Source: Ruegeria sp. YS9 (lineage in GTDB: Bacteria; Pseudomonadota; Alphaproteobacteria; Rhodobacterales; Rhodobacteraceae). From it: a DNA stretch of 64,000 nt. Below the pieces are notes generated by a model. It saw only the letters and a list, made by a program, of their open reading frames with translations, made no database searches and had not been told where the DNA came from. Every line of letters begins with the position of its first letter. Position 1 is the first letter of the stretch. A program made the translations under genes and the position numbers. Below, in pieces: positions 16,515 through 23,986 of the stretch. Location: the NCBI RefSeq assembly GCF_024628725.1, contig NZ_CP102409.1, positions 1,397,001 through 1,461,000 of the forward strand, in the 5' to 3' direction.

Positions 16515-17326
16515 GACGTTCGCCCGGTGGGCCAGTCATGGCTTTCGTCAAACCCATCGCGCGCCCAGCGATACAGCGCGTCGTAAAGGGTTATCCCGGC
16601 CTCCAGGTTTTCATGGTCATCGCGATACTGTCTTGAAAGCCCGACCGAAACCGCCAACAATCCCGCCGCTTCGGGCGCAAGCATGTGCCGGTTCGTGTCC
16701 GCTGCCCGGATGACCGTCGCCAACCGGTCCAGTGCAGGAGAGTGAAGATCGAATTCATCCAACATGGTGTCAAACGTGCAATTGTCGCCCCGGTGGCTCC
16801 AGAACGTGTTCTCGATATCAAATGGTGACGCCCCGAAAGCAGTCGAAACGCTTTCGACTTCGCCGGGTGCCACAAACAGGAATTTGGCGTCGGGATCAAC
16901 AAACCTGCGTATCAGCCAGGGACATGCGATTCTGTCGATCTTTGGTCGGTGGCGCGTGACCCACAGCGTATGGCCTCCAATCCGTTCAGGAATGCGGGCT
17001 GCGGGTACACGTGGCGCGTCGGTCAATTCGCGCCAGGCCTGCATTCCACCTTCCAGATATTCGGCTTGATGCCCTTCGCTGCGCAGCCAGGAGACAACGC
17101 CCTGGCTCAGCTTTTTGCCCTTTTGACAGATAATCACGGCCGAGCGGCCGGAGATCTTGCACAAAAGCCCCCGAAGATCTGTGACCGGGTGCCGGATTGA
17201 CGCGGGGATCAGATAGGGATCTTCTTCAAAATCGTCATTCAGGCAGACGTCGAATAGAACGGGCGCATTCGGAGTGCCAATCAGACGCAGAAGTTGCTTG
17301 GGGGAAATAGAGTTGGGCGATGCCAT
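16511..17326 (-). CDS. chrB: Rhodanese-ChrB fusion protein of the chromate operon
   Basis: A 271-aa protein with two domains. Residues about 8-105 form a rhodanese domain with a Cys in the active-site loop (VIICQKGKKLS). Residues about 120-265 match the C-terminal ChrB chromate-resistance domain (LWVTRHRPKIDRIACPWLIRRFVDPDAKF, then FDIENTFWSHRGDNCTFDTML). Classical ChrB regulators carry a different N-terminal domain, so this is a variant and regulation by it cannot be assumed. The start at 17326 has AAGGA 8 bases upstream; the frame continues upstream without a good site. It is translationally coupled to chrA. Confidence 0.8.
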   Translation of the reverse strand: MASPNSISPKQLLRLIGTPNAPVLFDVCLNDDFEEDPYLIPASIRHPVTDLRGLLCKISGRSAVIICQKGKKLSQGVVSWLRSEGHQAEYLEGGMQAWRELTDAPRVPAARIPERIGGHTLWVTRHRPKIDRIACPWLIRRFVDPDAKFLFVAPGEVESVSTAFGASPFDIENTFWSHRGDNCTFDTMLDEFDLHSPALDRLATVIRAADTNRHMLAPEAAGLLAVSVGLSRQYRDDHENLEAGITLYDALYRWARDGFDESHDWPTGRTS

Positions 17327-17388
17327 GGCATGTTTCCTTGTAACCGCGGATACATGCGAAACTTGGGCTGTCGCCTCACGGGGCGTTC

Positions 17389-17444
17389 GCAATCTTGCCC
17401 CATGGCACTTGCTACCGCGCAAGGGTCATGGGGGTCAAGATTGC
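17389..17444. repeat. Long imperfect hairpin upstream of chrB
   Basis: Outer arms 17389-17404 and 17427-17444 pair over 16 positions with two single-base bulges (GCAATCTTG then CCCCATG). An inner stem CTTGC/GCAAG (17408-17412, 17419-17423) closes a 6-base loop. It lies 63-118 bases before the chrB start and just after the stop of the upstream NTF2-like gene. No T-tract follows on either strand, so a simple terminator is unlikely. Confidence 0.55.
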
Positions 17445-17451
17445 GTTGTAT

Positions 17452-17883
17452 TCACGCCCAGTCCAGGCGCTGCCCTGTCATGCATACGGGCAGGGTGTCC
17501 GATGGAAACTGGCCCAGTTCTTCAAAAAACGAGATGAAGTCAAAATGGTTGTAGGCCTCGACCATCTTTTCGTCTTTGAACCGTGCCATGACCTGGCCCG
17601 TGACTTCCAGTGGCGCGCCATTGTCGGCCCGAAAAGTACGAACATGCAGAATGGCAGACACCCAGTCGCCGTTTTCGATGATCTTGGGCAACTCGACCTT
17701 GATGTCCCCCAGAATATGGCGGAACGCCATGACCAGATCCCGGAAATCGTCCGCACCGACCTGCATTTCCGGAATCAGCCCCTCGGCCATCGTTTCGGGC
17801 GCGAAGAACTGATCAATCGCTTCGGTGTTTCCATTTTCCCAAACTTCGGAGTACCACTTTCTGAGTATCTCTGAATTCGTCAT
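17452..17883 (-). CDS. NTF2/SnoaL-like protein (ester-cyclase type)
   Basis: A 143-aa single-domain protein. The pattern ILRKWYSEVWENGNTEAIDQFFAPE followed by FRDLVMAFRHILGDIKVEL and a C-terminal sheet strand EAYNHFDFISFFEELG is that of SnoaL-like polyketide-cyclase/ester-cyclase folds with a cone-shaped pocket. These families include cyclases, isomerases and many proteins of unknown role, so no reaction is assigned. ATG 17883 has CAGGAGAACTGGG upstream and fits the family N-terminus. It lies upstream of chrB in the same direction but a long hairpin separates them. Confidence 0.7.
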   Translation of the reverse strand: MTNSEILRKWYSEVWENGNTEAIDQFFAPETMAEGLIPEMQVGADDFRDLVMAFRHILGDIKVELPKIIENGDWVSAILHVRTFRADNGAPLEVTGQVMARFKDEKMVEAYNHFDFISFFEELGQFPSDTLPVCMTGQRLDWA

Positions 17884-17984
17884 CCCAGTTCTCCTGTCCA
17901 AGTGCTGGCACGATGGCAAAAAGGAATGAATAAACTCTGAATCCGCCAAGGGACGGGTAAATAAATTCAGACATGTGGGGGATT

Positions 17985-18320
17985 AATGCAGGTTTCTGTT
18001 GCCAGGTACCTGCGAACCCCGCCTTACGCGGCTAGGCGCAAGGGCTTAAGTTTCGGTCTTGCTACTGCTTACGCAGCAACTGCAACCGGAGCACGATTGT
18101 CGTTTGCAATTGTACTGTTTTCGCCGGTAACGGTGGCAGACAGCCGGGACAAAGCTAACCCCTTTAGACGTTCGTCGATCCTATTTCGGCCCCCCGGTTC
18201 TGAAAGTGATCCCCAAACGAAGGATGCCCCCAGAAGGTGTATGGTGGAGCCGCCGGGTACCGCCCCCGGGTCCGATCCGCTTATTACGAGCGCGTTTATG
18301 TCCATAGTCCCGAAGGACAT
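17985..18320 (-). ncRNA. ssrA: Two-piece (permuted) transfer-messenger RNA
   Basis: tmRNA rescues stalled ribosomes and adds a degradation tag. The gene is circularly permuted, as in other alphaproteobacteria. The acceptor piece comes first, ending CGGCGGCTCCACCA at 18242. About 48 spacer bases follow. The coding piece then begins GGGGCCGAAATAGGATCGAC at about 18193. GGGGCCG and CGGCTCC pair as a 7-bp acceptor stem with one G-U. The tag frame 18107-18072 encodes ANDNRAPVAVAA and ends in TAA (18071-18069), close to the Caulobacter tag ending AVAA. The 3' side ends in a hairpin (18013-17988). Ends are approximate. The T-loop reads GGCGGTA rather than TTCRANY. Confidence 0.93.
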
Positions 18321-18324
18321 CTCT

Positions 18325-18353
18325 TATATAGGTGAGGTGATGGATGGATGCAA
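18325..18353 (-). promoter_or_regulatory. ssrA promoter
   Basis: On the minus strand TTGCAT (18353-18348) and TATATA (18330-18325) are 17 bases apart and would start transcription a few bases before the acceptor piece of tmRNA. Confidence 0.65.
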
Positions 18354-18393
18354 ACTCAGAATGAAGTCTGCCGTATCCTATATTTCCAATCCG

Positions 18394-18756
18394 TTAGGAG
18401 GCTTTGTTGAAGTTTGCAGAGATAAGCCAAACCGCCAGAACCAGTTCGATTCCCCCAAAGATCAACGCCCTGGCCAAGGGGGGATTGTCCAGCGCGACCG
18501 ATACAAATCGGCCCAGCGCTGCACCGGAATAGACAATGCCCAGCATGACATAGGCCATTGGGTTGTTCAGCCAGATAACGGCGATCCCGGTCACAACAAA
18601 CAAACCACCGACCGAGGCGCGCATCTCGGACAACCCCATCGTGCTGTTGGTCGGGGCCAGATCCAGGGCCGACGCGGTGTGGGCCGGGGCTAGAAACCCG
18701 AACGCGCCGAACCCGATGGTCAGCAATGCTGCAATGACGTTCAGAGTTGCGACCAT
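18394..18756 (-). CDS. DUF4345-type small membrane protein
   Basis: A 120-aa protein with four predicted membrane segments (MVATLNVIAALLTIGFGAF, VGGLFVVTGIAVIWL, YVMLGIVYSGAALG, ALIFGGIELVLAVWLI). The GLSEMRASVGGLFVVTG and SGAALGRFVSVALD regions are the DUF4345 pattern. The start is preceded by GGAGG. It is the last gene of the methanethiol-oxidase run, 15 bases after the TenA-like gene. Function is unknown. Confidence 0.7.
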   Translation of the reverse strand: MVATLNVIAALLTIGFGAFGFLAPAHTASALDLAPTNSTMGLSEMRASVGGLFVVTGIAVIWLNNPMAYVMLGIVYSGAALGRFVSVALDNPPLARALIFGGIELVLAVWLISANFNKAS

Positions 18757-18771
18757 GGCGGCCTCCTGGGT

Positions 18772-19422
18772 TCAGGCCGCATAGGCGGCGTCAAAGAAAT
18801 CACGTTCCAGCTCGATGGCGCGATGAAACAGTCGCGTGACCTCGGCCTGTTCAGCCGCATCCAGCGTCGGCCAGACGTTGTCCAACTGACTGCGCAGATA
18901 TTCCACGACGCTTTCGAACCCTTCGCCCGCATGTAGCGTGATCCATTCCGCAAACCAGAACGGCAAGCCGTCTTTGGGCGGGTTTTCCGGGCTGGCCCAG
19001 CCTAGGTAAACCCATTCCGCCACGACGAGAACCGCCAGCATGTTCTGATAACGGCCAGAGGCTGCGGCTTCGGCCATCAAATCCTGAAACGCGCGTGTGG
19101 CGGGCGCGGGCTCGGTGCTGGGCTCAGTGCCCAAAGCGTCCATAGCGCGCAGGAAATAGGTGTTCTCGGGGCCTGTGATCACCGCCAGAAACTGCGCGGC
19201 CGGGACGCTGTCTGCAAGGGTCGGCGCATGCGCGATGGCGCTGGCCAAAAGACGCACGAAGCCGTCGACGAACTGATAATCCTGTTGCAGGTACCAGCGC
19301 ATTTTATCCTCGGGCAGGGTGCCGTCAGACAGTTCGCGGGTGAAGGCCTGGGTTGTGGCGGCCGTCCAGTCGTCGATTTTACCCTGACGCAGCACATCGG
19401 TTGGGCGGGTTTGGTCCTGCAT
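18772..19422 (-). CDS. TenA/PqqC-like protein without the catalytic cysteine
   Basis: A 216-aa all-helical protein of the haem-oxygenase-like TenA family, which hydrolyses aminopyrimidines or thiamine. WYLQQDYQFVDGF supplies the conserved Asp and Tyr, and ERDFFDAAY at the C-terminus the conserved Glu. Where classical TenA has the nucleophilic Cys, this protein reads VVAEWVYLGWA, so it belongs to the Cys-less (TenA_E-like) branch, whose substrates differ. No thiamine genes or TPP riboswitch are nearby. Its place between mtoX and DUF4345 suggests a salvage or sulfur-linked role, which is inference. The start at 19422 follows GGAGC. Confidence 0.75.
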   Translation of the reverse strand: MQDQTRPTDVLRQGKIDDWTAATTQAFTRELSDGTLPEDKMRWYLQQDYQFVDGFVRLLASAIAHAPTLADSVPAAQFLAVITGPENTYFLRAMDALGTEPSTEPAPATRAFQDLMAEAAASGRYQNMLAVLVVAEWVYLGWASPENPPKDGLPFWFAEWITLHAGEGFESVVEYLRSQLDNVWPTLDAAEQAEVTRLFHRAIELERDFFDAAYAA

Positions 19423-19480
19423 TCGGAAGCTCCGTTTTGTCTTGATGCAGACAAAGCGCGTTTCAAAACAAAGTACAAGG

Positions 19481-20134
19481 TCAGCCGAGTGCGGACCAAA
19501 GACCCAGACCACCGACCAGAATGAGGCTCAGGGCCCAGATGAGCTCCAGGTTGAACCAGCTGCGCGACAGGAATTGCAGGCCAAGCCAACGATAGACCGC
19601 AAAGGCCAACAGCCCGCCACCCAGAACCATGGCGGCCGTATGCAGCGCGGCGACGCCCAGAACCAAAAGGGTGTTCGTCGTCATGATCTGGGAAATCGCT
19701 TGATGTCCCGCGTCCAGTTCATCCACGGCACAAAGGCCCAGATAAATTGGAACCAGCATCAGGGCGGCCCCGTGGGCAAGCGCCACCAGAAAAGACCAAA
19801 GCGCAAGCCTGCTTGGCGGGATCCGCGAAAGAAAGCGGGGATGACGGCGGGTTATCGCGATGTACAGGCCCATGCCAATGACGACCAGGGCCGCGCCGAT
19901 ACGGATTTCATTTTGATAATCGACCAGTACGGCCATCAGGGCAAAAGGTAGAAGTACGCCCAGCATGGCCACGAAATGCCCACCAGCCAAAGCCGCGAGT
20001 GCGCTCCACAGGGCGGATTGGCGTTGTTCCATCAGAGCCGAAGACACCGCCAGCGGCCAGCCCATGCCGGGGTTCAGGCCGTGATAGGCGCCGCTCAGAA
20101 CAACGGCCAGCCACAGGCCAGCCGTTGATGACAT
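19481..20134 (-). CDS. Polytopic membrane protein next to methanethiol oxidase
   Basis: A 217-aa protein with about six membrane segments. Histidines sit inside or at the ends of helices in conserved-looking contexts: SGAYHGLNPGMGW, AGGHFVAMLGVLL and ALAHGAALMLVPIYLG. This layout recalls NicO/RcnA or HupE-type metal transporters, but I cannot place it in a family. It starts 13 bases after the mtoX stop; a TTG at 20146 would overlap more closely. Because methanethiol oxidase is a copper enzyme, a role in copper supply is a reasonable guess and nothing more. Confidence 0.55.
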   Translation of the reverse strand: MSSTAGLWLAVVLSGAYHGLNPGMGWPLAVSSALMEQRQSALWSALAALAGGHFVAMLGVLLPFALMAVLVDYQNEIRIGAALVVIGMGLYIAITRRHPRFLSRIPPSRLALWSFLVALAHGAALMLVPIYLGLCAVDELDAGHQAISQIMTTNTLLVLGVAALHTAAMVLGGGLLAFAVYRWLGLQFLSRSWFNLELIWALSLILVGGLGLWSALG

Positions 20135-20147
20135 CAGAACGTCCAAT

Positions 20148-21548
20148 TCAGACCGACGGATAGCAGAAGCTGTCGGTTGAACAGTCTCCGCCCTCCAACC
20201 GGATCTGGTGGCTGCGATAGCCCTTGGGGAACTCCACCCAGAACTTCGGATCCAGCGTCAGCCCGCCATTCTCGCCGACATCAGCCTTGACCATGGCCGC
20301 ACCGCCTTCCTCGGGGTAGAACTGGTCGTCCCACGTGGAATAGAGCGAATTGGTCCAGTAGACGCGTTTGCCGTCGCGGCTGATTTCGACCATCTGTGGA
20401 CCATATCCAAACGTCTGGCCGTTGGGGTGTTTGGTCTTTTTTACAATCCCTCCAATTTCGACCTTGCCGGCAAGGGTGGGGTTCATCGGGTCGGATACAT
20501 CGTATTGATGCATCTCGCCGGTACCCCAGCAGGCGACGTAGAGGTACTTGTCGTCCAGGCTCAGGTCGATATCGGTAACCAGCGGCGGAACGGCAGAGAA
20601 GCCCTTCAGAAGCTCAGGAAGATCATCGGGATCAGCGGGTTGCGGATCGATTGTTATGGTCTTCTTGGCTTCGAACGTGCCGTCTTCATTGCGCCACCAG
20701 GTGAAGATTGCACCTTGCAGGTTCGTTGTATCGACGACAACGCCGCAGAACCCGTATTGCTTTACGGGATCATGAGCGGGACGGATTTCCAAGGCCATCT
20801 GATGGTTTTCACCCAGATCGATGGTTTGAATATTCGTCCGGTTTCGAAGGTTCCAGAAATGGATGCGGTGGCCGTATTTATTGGACAACAGGTCTTCGGC
20901 CACCAGCCCGTTTTCGAATTGCGGTGGCAGGCCCCATTCGGAACTGACCATGTAGTCACGCGGCAGGTTCCACCAGAAATCATAATGCTTGTCCTGTACG
21001 CCGCGCTCGATCTCATAGCGCCCGATGATGTCGAAGGTTTCGCAATCCATGATGAAAATGCCCGGAGGGCCATCTGTGCCGTCGGGGCCACCACCGCCAA
21101 GGGTGCTGACATAGATCCCCTCGGGCCCGCAATGGATCGTGTGCGGACGGGAATACCCTGTCTTTGCAAAGACTTCTTCGGGTTCGATGATCTTGTGAAT
21201 CTTGGCTTCGAGCGGGTTTTTGACATCGATGACATAAATCCGGCTGGACCGGATGCCCGGAATGATCAGATAGCGCCGCTCCAGAAACGCGTGACCGCTG
21301 AGCGGCGACAGGGCCGAAGAACAGGCGTTCCAACCGAAATGGTGAAACTCGTCGCCCTTTTCGGGCATGATCACCTGATGCACGATCTTTCCGAAATCGT
21401 CCGAGCTTGGATCGACATTCACAACCGCCAGTCCGTCGGGTTGTGAAAAGTCAGGGCTGAGCATCAGCGTGAATGCAAGTGTCTCAGCGGGGCCCTCCAT
21501 CGCCAGTTTTGCGGATGGATAAAAACTTGGGTCCGGTCTTTGGTTCAT
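20148..21548 (-). CDS. mtoX: Methanethiol oxidase (selenium-binding protein 56 family)
   Basis: A 466-aa beta-propeller protein of the SBP56 family. Bacterial members oxidise methanethiol to formaldehyde, hydrogen sulfide and hydrogen peroxide. The metal-binding motif HHFGWNACSS (about residues 82-91), SRPHTIHCGPEGIYVSTLGG (about 137-156), the repeat strand GYGPQMVEISRDGKRVYWTNSLYS, and the C-terminal RSHQIRLEGGDCSTDSF are all typical. GGAGGACGTT precedes ATG 21548. No twin-arginine signal is seen. Its neighbours differ from the SCO1/MauG arrangement known for some mtoX genes. Nearby dmdA supports methanethiol from DMSP as the substrate. Confidence 0.88.
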   Translation of the reverse strand: MNQRPDPSFYPSAKLAMEGPAETLAFTLMLSPDFSQPDGLAVVNVDPSSDDFGKIVHQVIMPEKGDEFHHFGWNACSSALSPLSGHAFLERRYLIIPGIRSSRIYVIDVKNPLEAKIHKIIEPEEVFAKTGYSRPHTIHCGPEGIYVSTLGGGGPDGTDGPPGIFIMDCETFDIIGRYEIERGVQDKHYDFWWNLPRDYMVSSEWGLPPQFENGLVAEDLLSNKYGHRIHFWNLRNRTNIQTIDLGENHQMALEIRPAHDPVKQYGFCGVVVDTTNLQGAIFTWWRNEDGTFEAKKTITIDPQPADPDDLPELLKGFSAVPPLVTDIDLSLDDKYLYVACWGTGEMHQYDVSDPMNPTLAGKVEIGGIVKKTKHPNGQTFGYGPQMVEISRDGKRVYWTNSLYSTWDDQFYPEEGGAAMVKADVGENGGLTLDPKFWVEFPKGYRSHQIRLEGGDCSTDSFCYPSV

Positions 21549-21573
21549 AACGTCCTCCCGTAAGTCATTGAAC

Positions 21574-21589
21574 TTCAATTCATATTGAA
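21574..21589. promoter_or_regulatory. Inverted repeat upstream of mtoX
   Basis: TTCAAT, spacer TCAT, ATTGAA, with partial flanking symmetry GAACTT/AAGTTC. It is 26-41 bases before the mtoX start and could be an operator; it does not match the operators in front of the GntR gene. Confidence 0.35.
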
Positions 21590-21665
21590 AGTTCCGATCT
21601 TGGCGCCGGATGACAATCTGCCTGCTCGTGTGCCCCTTGTTCTGATCTTGTTTCGAATGCGGCTC

Positions 21666-22397
21666 TCAGGTCGGTTTACGTTTGCTTTCGACCACGTCGT
21701 GGGCCAGCCGTCGTGTGTAATGTTCCAGATCAATAAGTGCGGTGTCTACGGTGTCCGCGTCTTTTGCCTCTAGCGCGTCCACTATTCTGCTGTGCAGTCC
21801 GATGATCTCTTCGCGGGATCGCGCCGTGAAGGTGATCATATTCATCAAGGGCTGCATCGCTTCCACGGCGCCCGCCAGCTGATAAGACAGGACCGGGTTT
21901 CCAGCCCCATCCACCAGCGCGCGATGGAAAGTCACGTCCGAGGCGCAAAAGGCTTCGTCCGTCAGGCCCGGTTGGGACTGGCGGAATATTTCCGCCCGCA
22001 TGGTCGCCAGGTGATCTGCCGTGCGCCGCTGCGCGGACAAGGGCGCACAGGCCCTTTCCAGGGCATATCGCGCCTCGCATGCGGTATCGAAGCTGACCGC
22101 ATTCATCGACAGCAGCAATGTCGAAGTCGTGACTTGCTGAGAATAGGCATCCTCAAAGCTCAGGCGATTGACAAACGCCCCGCCGGAAGCGCCGCGTTGG
22201 GTGCGGATCAGCGACTGCGCTGCCAGTCGTTTCAGCGCCTCGCGCACTGTGGGGCGAGAGACCTGGAACTGATCCGACAGTTCGGCTTCGGAGGGCAGGC
22301 GCGCGTCCACGATCAGCTCACCCGAAACGATCGCATCCCGAATGGCCTGGGCGATCTGGGCAGACAGGTCTGCGGTTTTTCGGGGCGCGGTTTTCAT
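21666..22397 (-). CDS. GntR/FadR-family transcriptional regulator
   Basis: A 243-aa regulator. The N-terminal winged helix spans about 8-75, with the recognition region LPSEAELSDQFQVSRPTVREALKRLAAQSLIRTQRGASGG split by a wing. The C-terminal FCD all-helical ligand domain (about 95-230) has the usual metal-binding residues in DVTFHRALVDGAGNP and a later LHSRIVDALEAKD. It faces the DUF2182-DUF1326-DinB-dmdA-acuI operon, and two tandem TGTCTGACA-like sites lie between them. In Ruegeria a GntR gene is known beside dmdA, so control of DMSP genes by an intermediate such as acryloyl-CoA is plausible but inferred. Confidence 0.88.
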   Translation of the reverse strand: MKTAPRKTADLSAQIAQAIRDAIVSGELIVDARLPSEAELSDQFQVSRPTVREALKRLAAQSLIRTQRGASGGAFVNRLSFEDAYSQQVTTSTLLLSMNAVSFDTACEARYALERACAPLSAQRRTADHLATMRAEIFRQSQPGLTDEAFCASDVTFHRALVDGAGNPVLSYQLAGAVEAMQPLMNMITFTARSREEIIGLHSRIVDALEAKDADTVDTALIDLEHYTRRLAHDVVESKRKPT

Positions 22398-22427
22398 CTT
22401 CAGACGACCTTGGGCAAATTTTTATTT

Positions 22428-22453
22428 GTCTGACATTTAAAAGTCTGACATTT
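22428..22453. promoter_or_regulatory. Tandem GntR-type operators
   Basis: GTCTGACATTT occurs twice with a 15-base period (22428-22438 and 22443-22453). The first copy is the near-perfect palindrome TGTC-T-GACA, matching the half-site symmetry of FadR-subfamily operators. It lies between the divergent GntR gene (start 22397) and the DUF2182 gene (start 22486). Confidence 0.6.
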
Positions 22454-22485
22454 GAAAAGCAAGGGAGTTGAGTCGGGAGGCCGAA

Positions 22486-23277
22486 GTGAGTCGTACGTGG
22501 CTGCGCAGCGGAATGTGGCTGGGCTTTTTTGTTCTGATCCTGTGGGCGTGGTGGGTCATGTTCTCGATGAGCCGGGACATGGACCTCGATCTGATCGGCC
22601 GTCCGGGGCCGATGGGGCAGGCGATGGCCGCGATGGATCCGCGCATGGATATGTACATGCCCATGGCCGAGTTCGGCCCGCTGTTTTCAATGTGGGCGAT
22701 CATGATGGCGGCCATGATGCTGCCGACCCTGATCCCGACCCTGCGCAGTTACGATGACCTGATCCGCAGTGCAAATGGCAGCCGCGCCGGCTGGCTGGGG
22801 GTTCTGGCCGGGTACTCCGTCGTCTGGGTCGGGTTTGCGGCTCTGATCGCAGGAATTCAGCTGGTTCTGCTGTTTGGCGGCGTTGTCGATATGCTGGGAA
22901 TTGCCAAATCCGGCTGGGTCGCGGGCGGTCTGATGATTGCCGTGGGCGCCTTTCAGTTTTCCCGCGTCAAAGAGGTTTGCCACGGTGTCTGCCATGCCCC
23001 GATGACCTATTTCCTGGGGCATTGGAGAACCGGTTTTGCAGGTGGCGTGCGCATGGGCCTGGGTCTTGGTGCCTTTTGCGTCGGCTGTTGCTGGGGCTTC
23101 ATGGCACTTGGCTTTGTCGGCGGTGTCATGAGCCTGTTGTGGATGGGGCTCGCGACCCTGTTCATGGTTTTGGAGAAACTTCCTCAGATCGGGCACGCCG
23201 TGACCCGTCCGATGGGGTTTGTGCTGATTGCGGGCGGTCTTATCCTGCTCGTGTATCCAATTAGCTACGGAGGATAA
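22486..23277 (+). CDS. DUF2182 integral membrane protein
   Basis: A 263-aa membrane protein with about seven hydrophobic segments. Motifs of DUF2182 are seen: WAIMMAAMMLPT, the cysteine pair EVCHGVCHAP after the fifth segment, and GAFCVGCCWGFMALGFVGGVM. The Cys/His/Met-rich helices and the N-terminal loop with many Met suggest binding of a soft metal such as copper. GTG 22486 has GGGAGG five bases upstream and is preferred to a TTG at 22468. It heads an operon with DUF1326, a family it commonly accompanies. Confidence 0.8.
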   Translation: MSRTWLRSGMWLGFFVLILWAWWVMFSMSRDMDLDLIGRPGPMGQAMAAMDPRMDMYMPMAEFGPLFSMWAIMMAAMMLPTLIPTLRSYDDLIRSANGSRAGWLGVLAGYSVVWVGFAALIAGIQLVLLFGGVVDMLGIAKSGWVAGGLMIAVGAFQFSRVKEVCHGVCHAPMTYFLGHWRTGFAGGVRMGLGLGAFCVGCCWGFMALGFVGGVMSLLWMGLATLFMVLEKLPQIGHAVTRPMGFVLIAGGLILLVYPISYGG

Positions 23278-23281
23278 ACCA

Positions 23282-23986
23282 ATGGCTAAAAACAGAAAAC
23301 CAGACGCCGATCGGCTGCCCGTCAGTCAGCGCATCGACAGCCGCATGCCCAATCCCAAGCGGCGAGAGATGAGCCCGACGGAATGGGCCATCAAGGGCGA
23401 GCTGATCCTGAACTGTTCATGTGACGTGTTCTGCCCCTGCGTGGTGTCACTGGGCGCGCATCCTCCGACGGAAGGTCATTGTCATGCGTGGATGGGTATC
23501 ATCGTTGATGAGGGCCACTATGAAGGCGAGGATCTGTCGGGCCTGAATGTCGGGTTGCTGGTCGATATTCCGGGCCGGATGGGTGAAGGCCAGTGGAAAG
23601 TCGCCGCTTATGTCGACGAGCGCGCAAGCGGCAAGGCTTATAACGGTTTGTTGCAAATCTTCAGCGGTCAGGCGGGCGGCACCACCGGTCTGTTTACCAT
23701 GCTGGTCAGCGAGATCATTGGGGCGGAACGAGCTCCGGTCCAGATTGAGCGTGACGGAAACAAACGTCGGATCGCGATTGGTCGCAAGATCCAGGGCGAG
23801 ATCGAGATGCTTGCGGGCAAGGATCCGGAGCATCCGGTGATGGTTTCAAACTCCAAATACTGGATGGGACCTGACATCATCGTGGCGCGTGGCACCAAAT
23901 CGAAGGTGCGCGACTATGGCCGGGTCTGGGACTTTGGCGGCAAGTCCGCTGAAATCTGCCCCATCGACTGGCACGGGCCCAAATGA
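23282..23986 (+). CDS. DUF1326 domain protein
   Basis: A 234-aa soluble protein. The N-terminal signature LILNCSCDVFCPCVVSLGAHP, here split as NCSCDVFCPC, offers four cysteines in a CxCxxxCxC pattern. The rest is a beta-rich domain with GHCHAW and GLFTMLVSEIIGAERAPVQI. It starts five bases after DUF2182 and overlaps the DinB gene by four bases. The Cys pattern suggests a metal or thiol chemistry; no reaction is known to me. Confidence 0.8.
   Translation: MAKNRKPDADRLPVSQRIDSRMPNPKRREMSPTEWAIKGELILNCSCDVFCPCVVSLGAHPPTEGHCHAWMGIIVDEGHYEGEDLSGLNVGLLVDIPGRMGEGQWKVAAYVDERASGKAYNGLLQIFSGQAGGTTGLFTMLVSEIIGAERAPVQIERDGNKRRIAIGRKIQGEIEMLAGKDPEHPVMVSNSKYWMGPDIIVARGTKSKVRDYGRVWDFGGKSAEICPIDWHGPK

Noticed and set aside
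18069..18320. 83-codon minus-strand frame ending ANDNRAPVAVAA
   Set aside because: It is not a protein gene; the ending is the tmRNA tag and the rest is the structured RNA.
16511..18393. Genomic island or mobile origin for the chromate region
   Set aside because: It abuts a tmRNA gene, a common integration site, but I see no integrase, direct repeat of the ssrA end or change in base composition.
18772..19422. PqqC (PQQ synthesis) identity for the TenA-like gene
   Set aside because: No other pqq gene is near and the PqqC active-site pattern is not visible.
20208..21446. 412-codon plus-strand frame opposite mtoX
   Set aside because: It mirrors the mtoX coding frame; mtoX has full-length family motifs and a good ribosome binding site.
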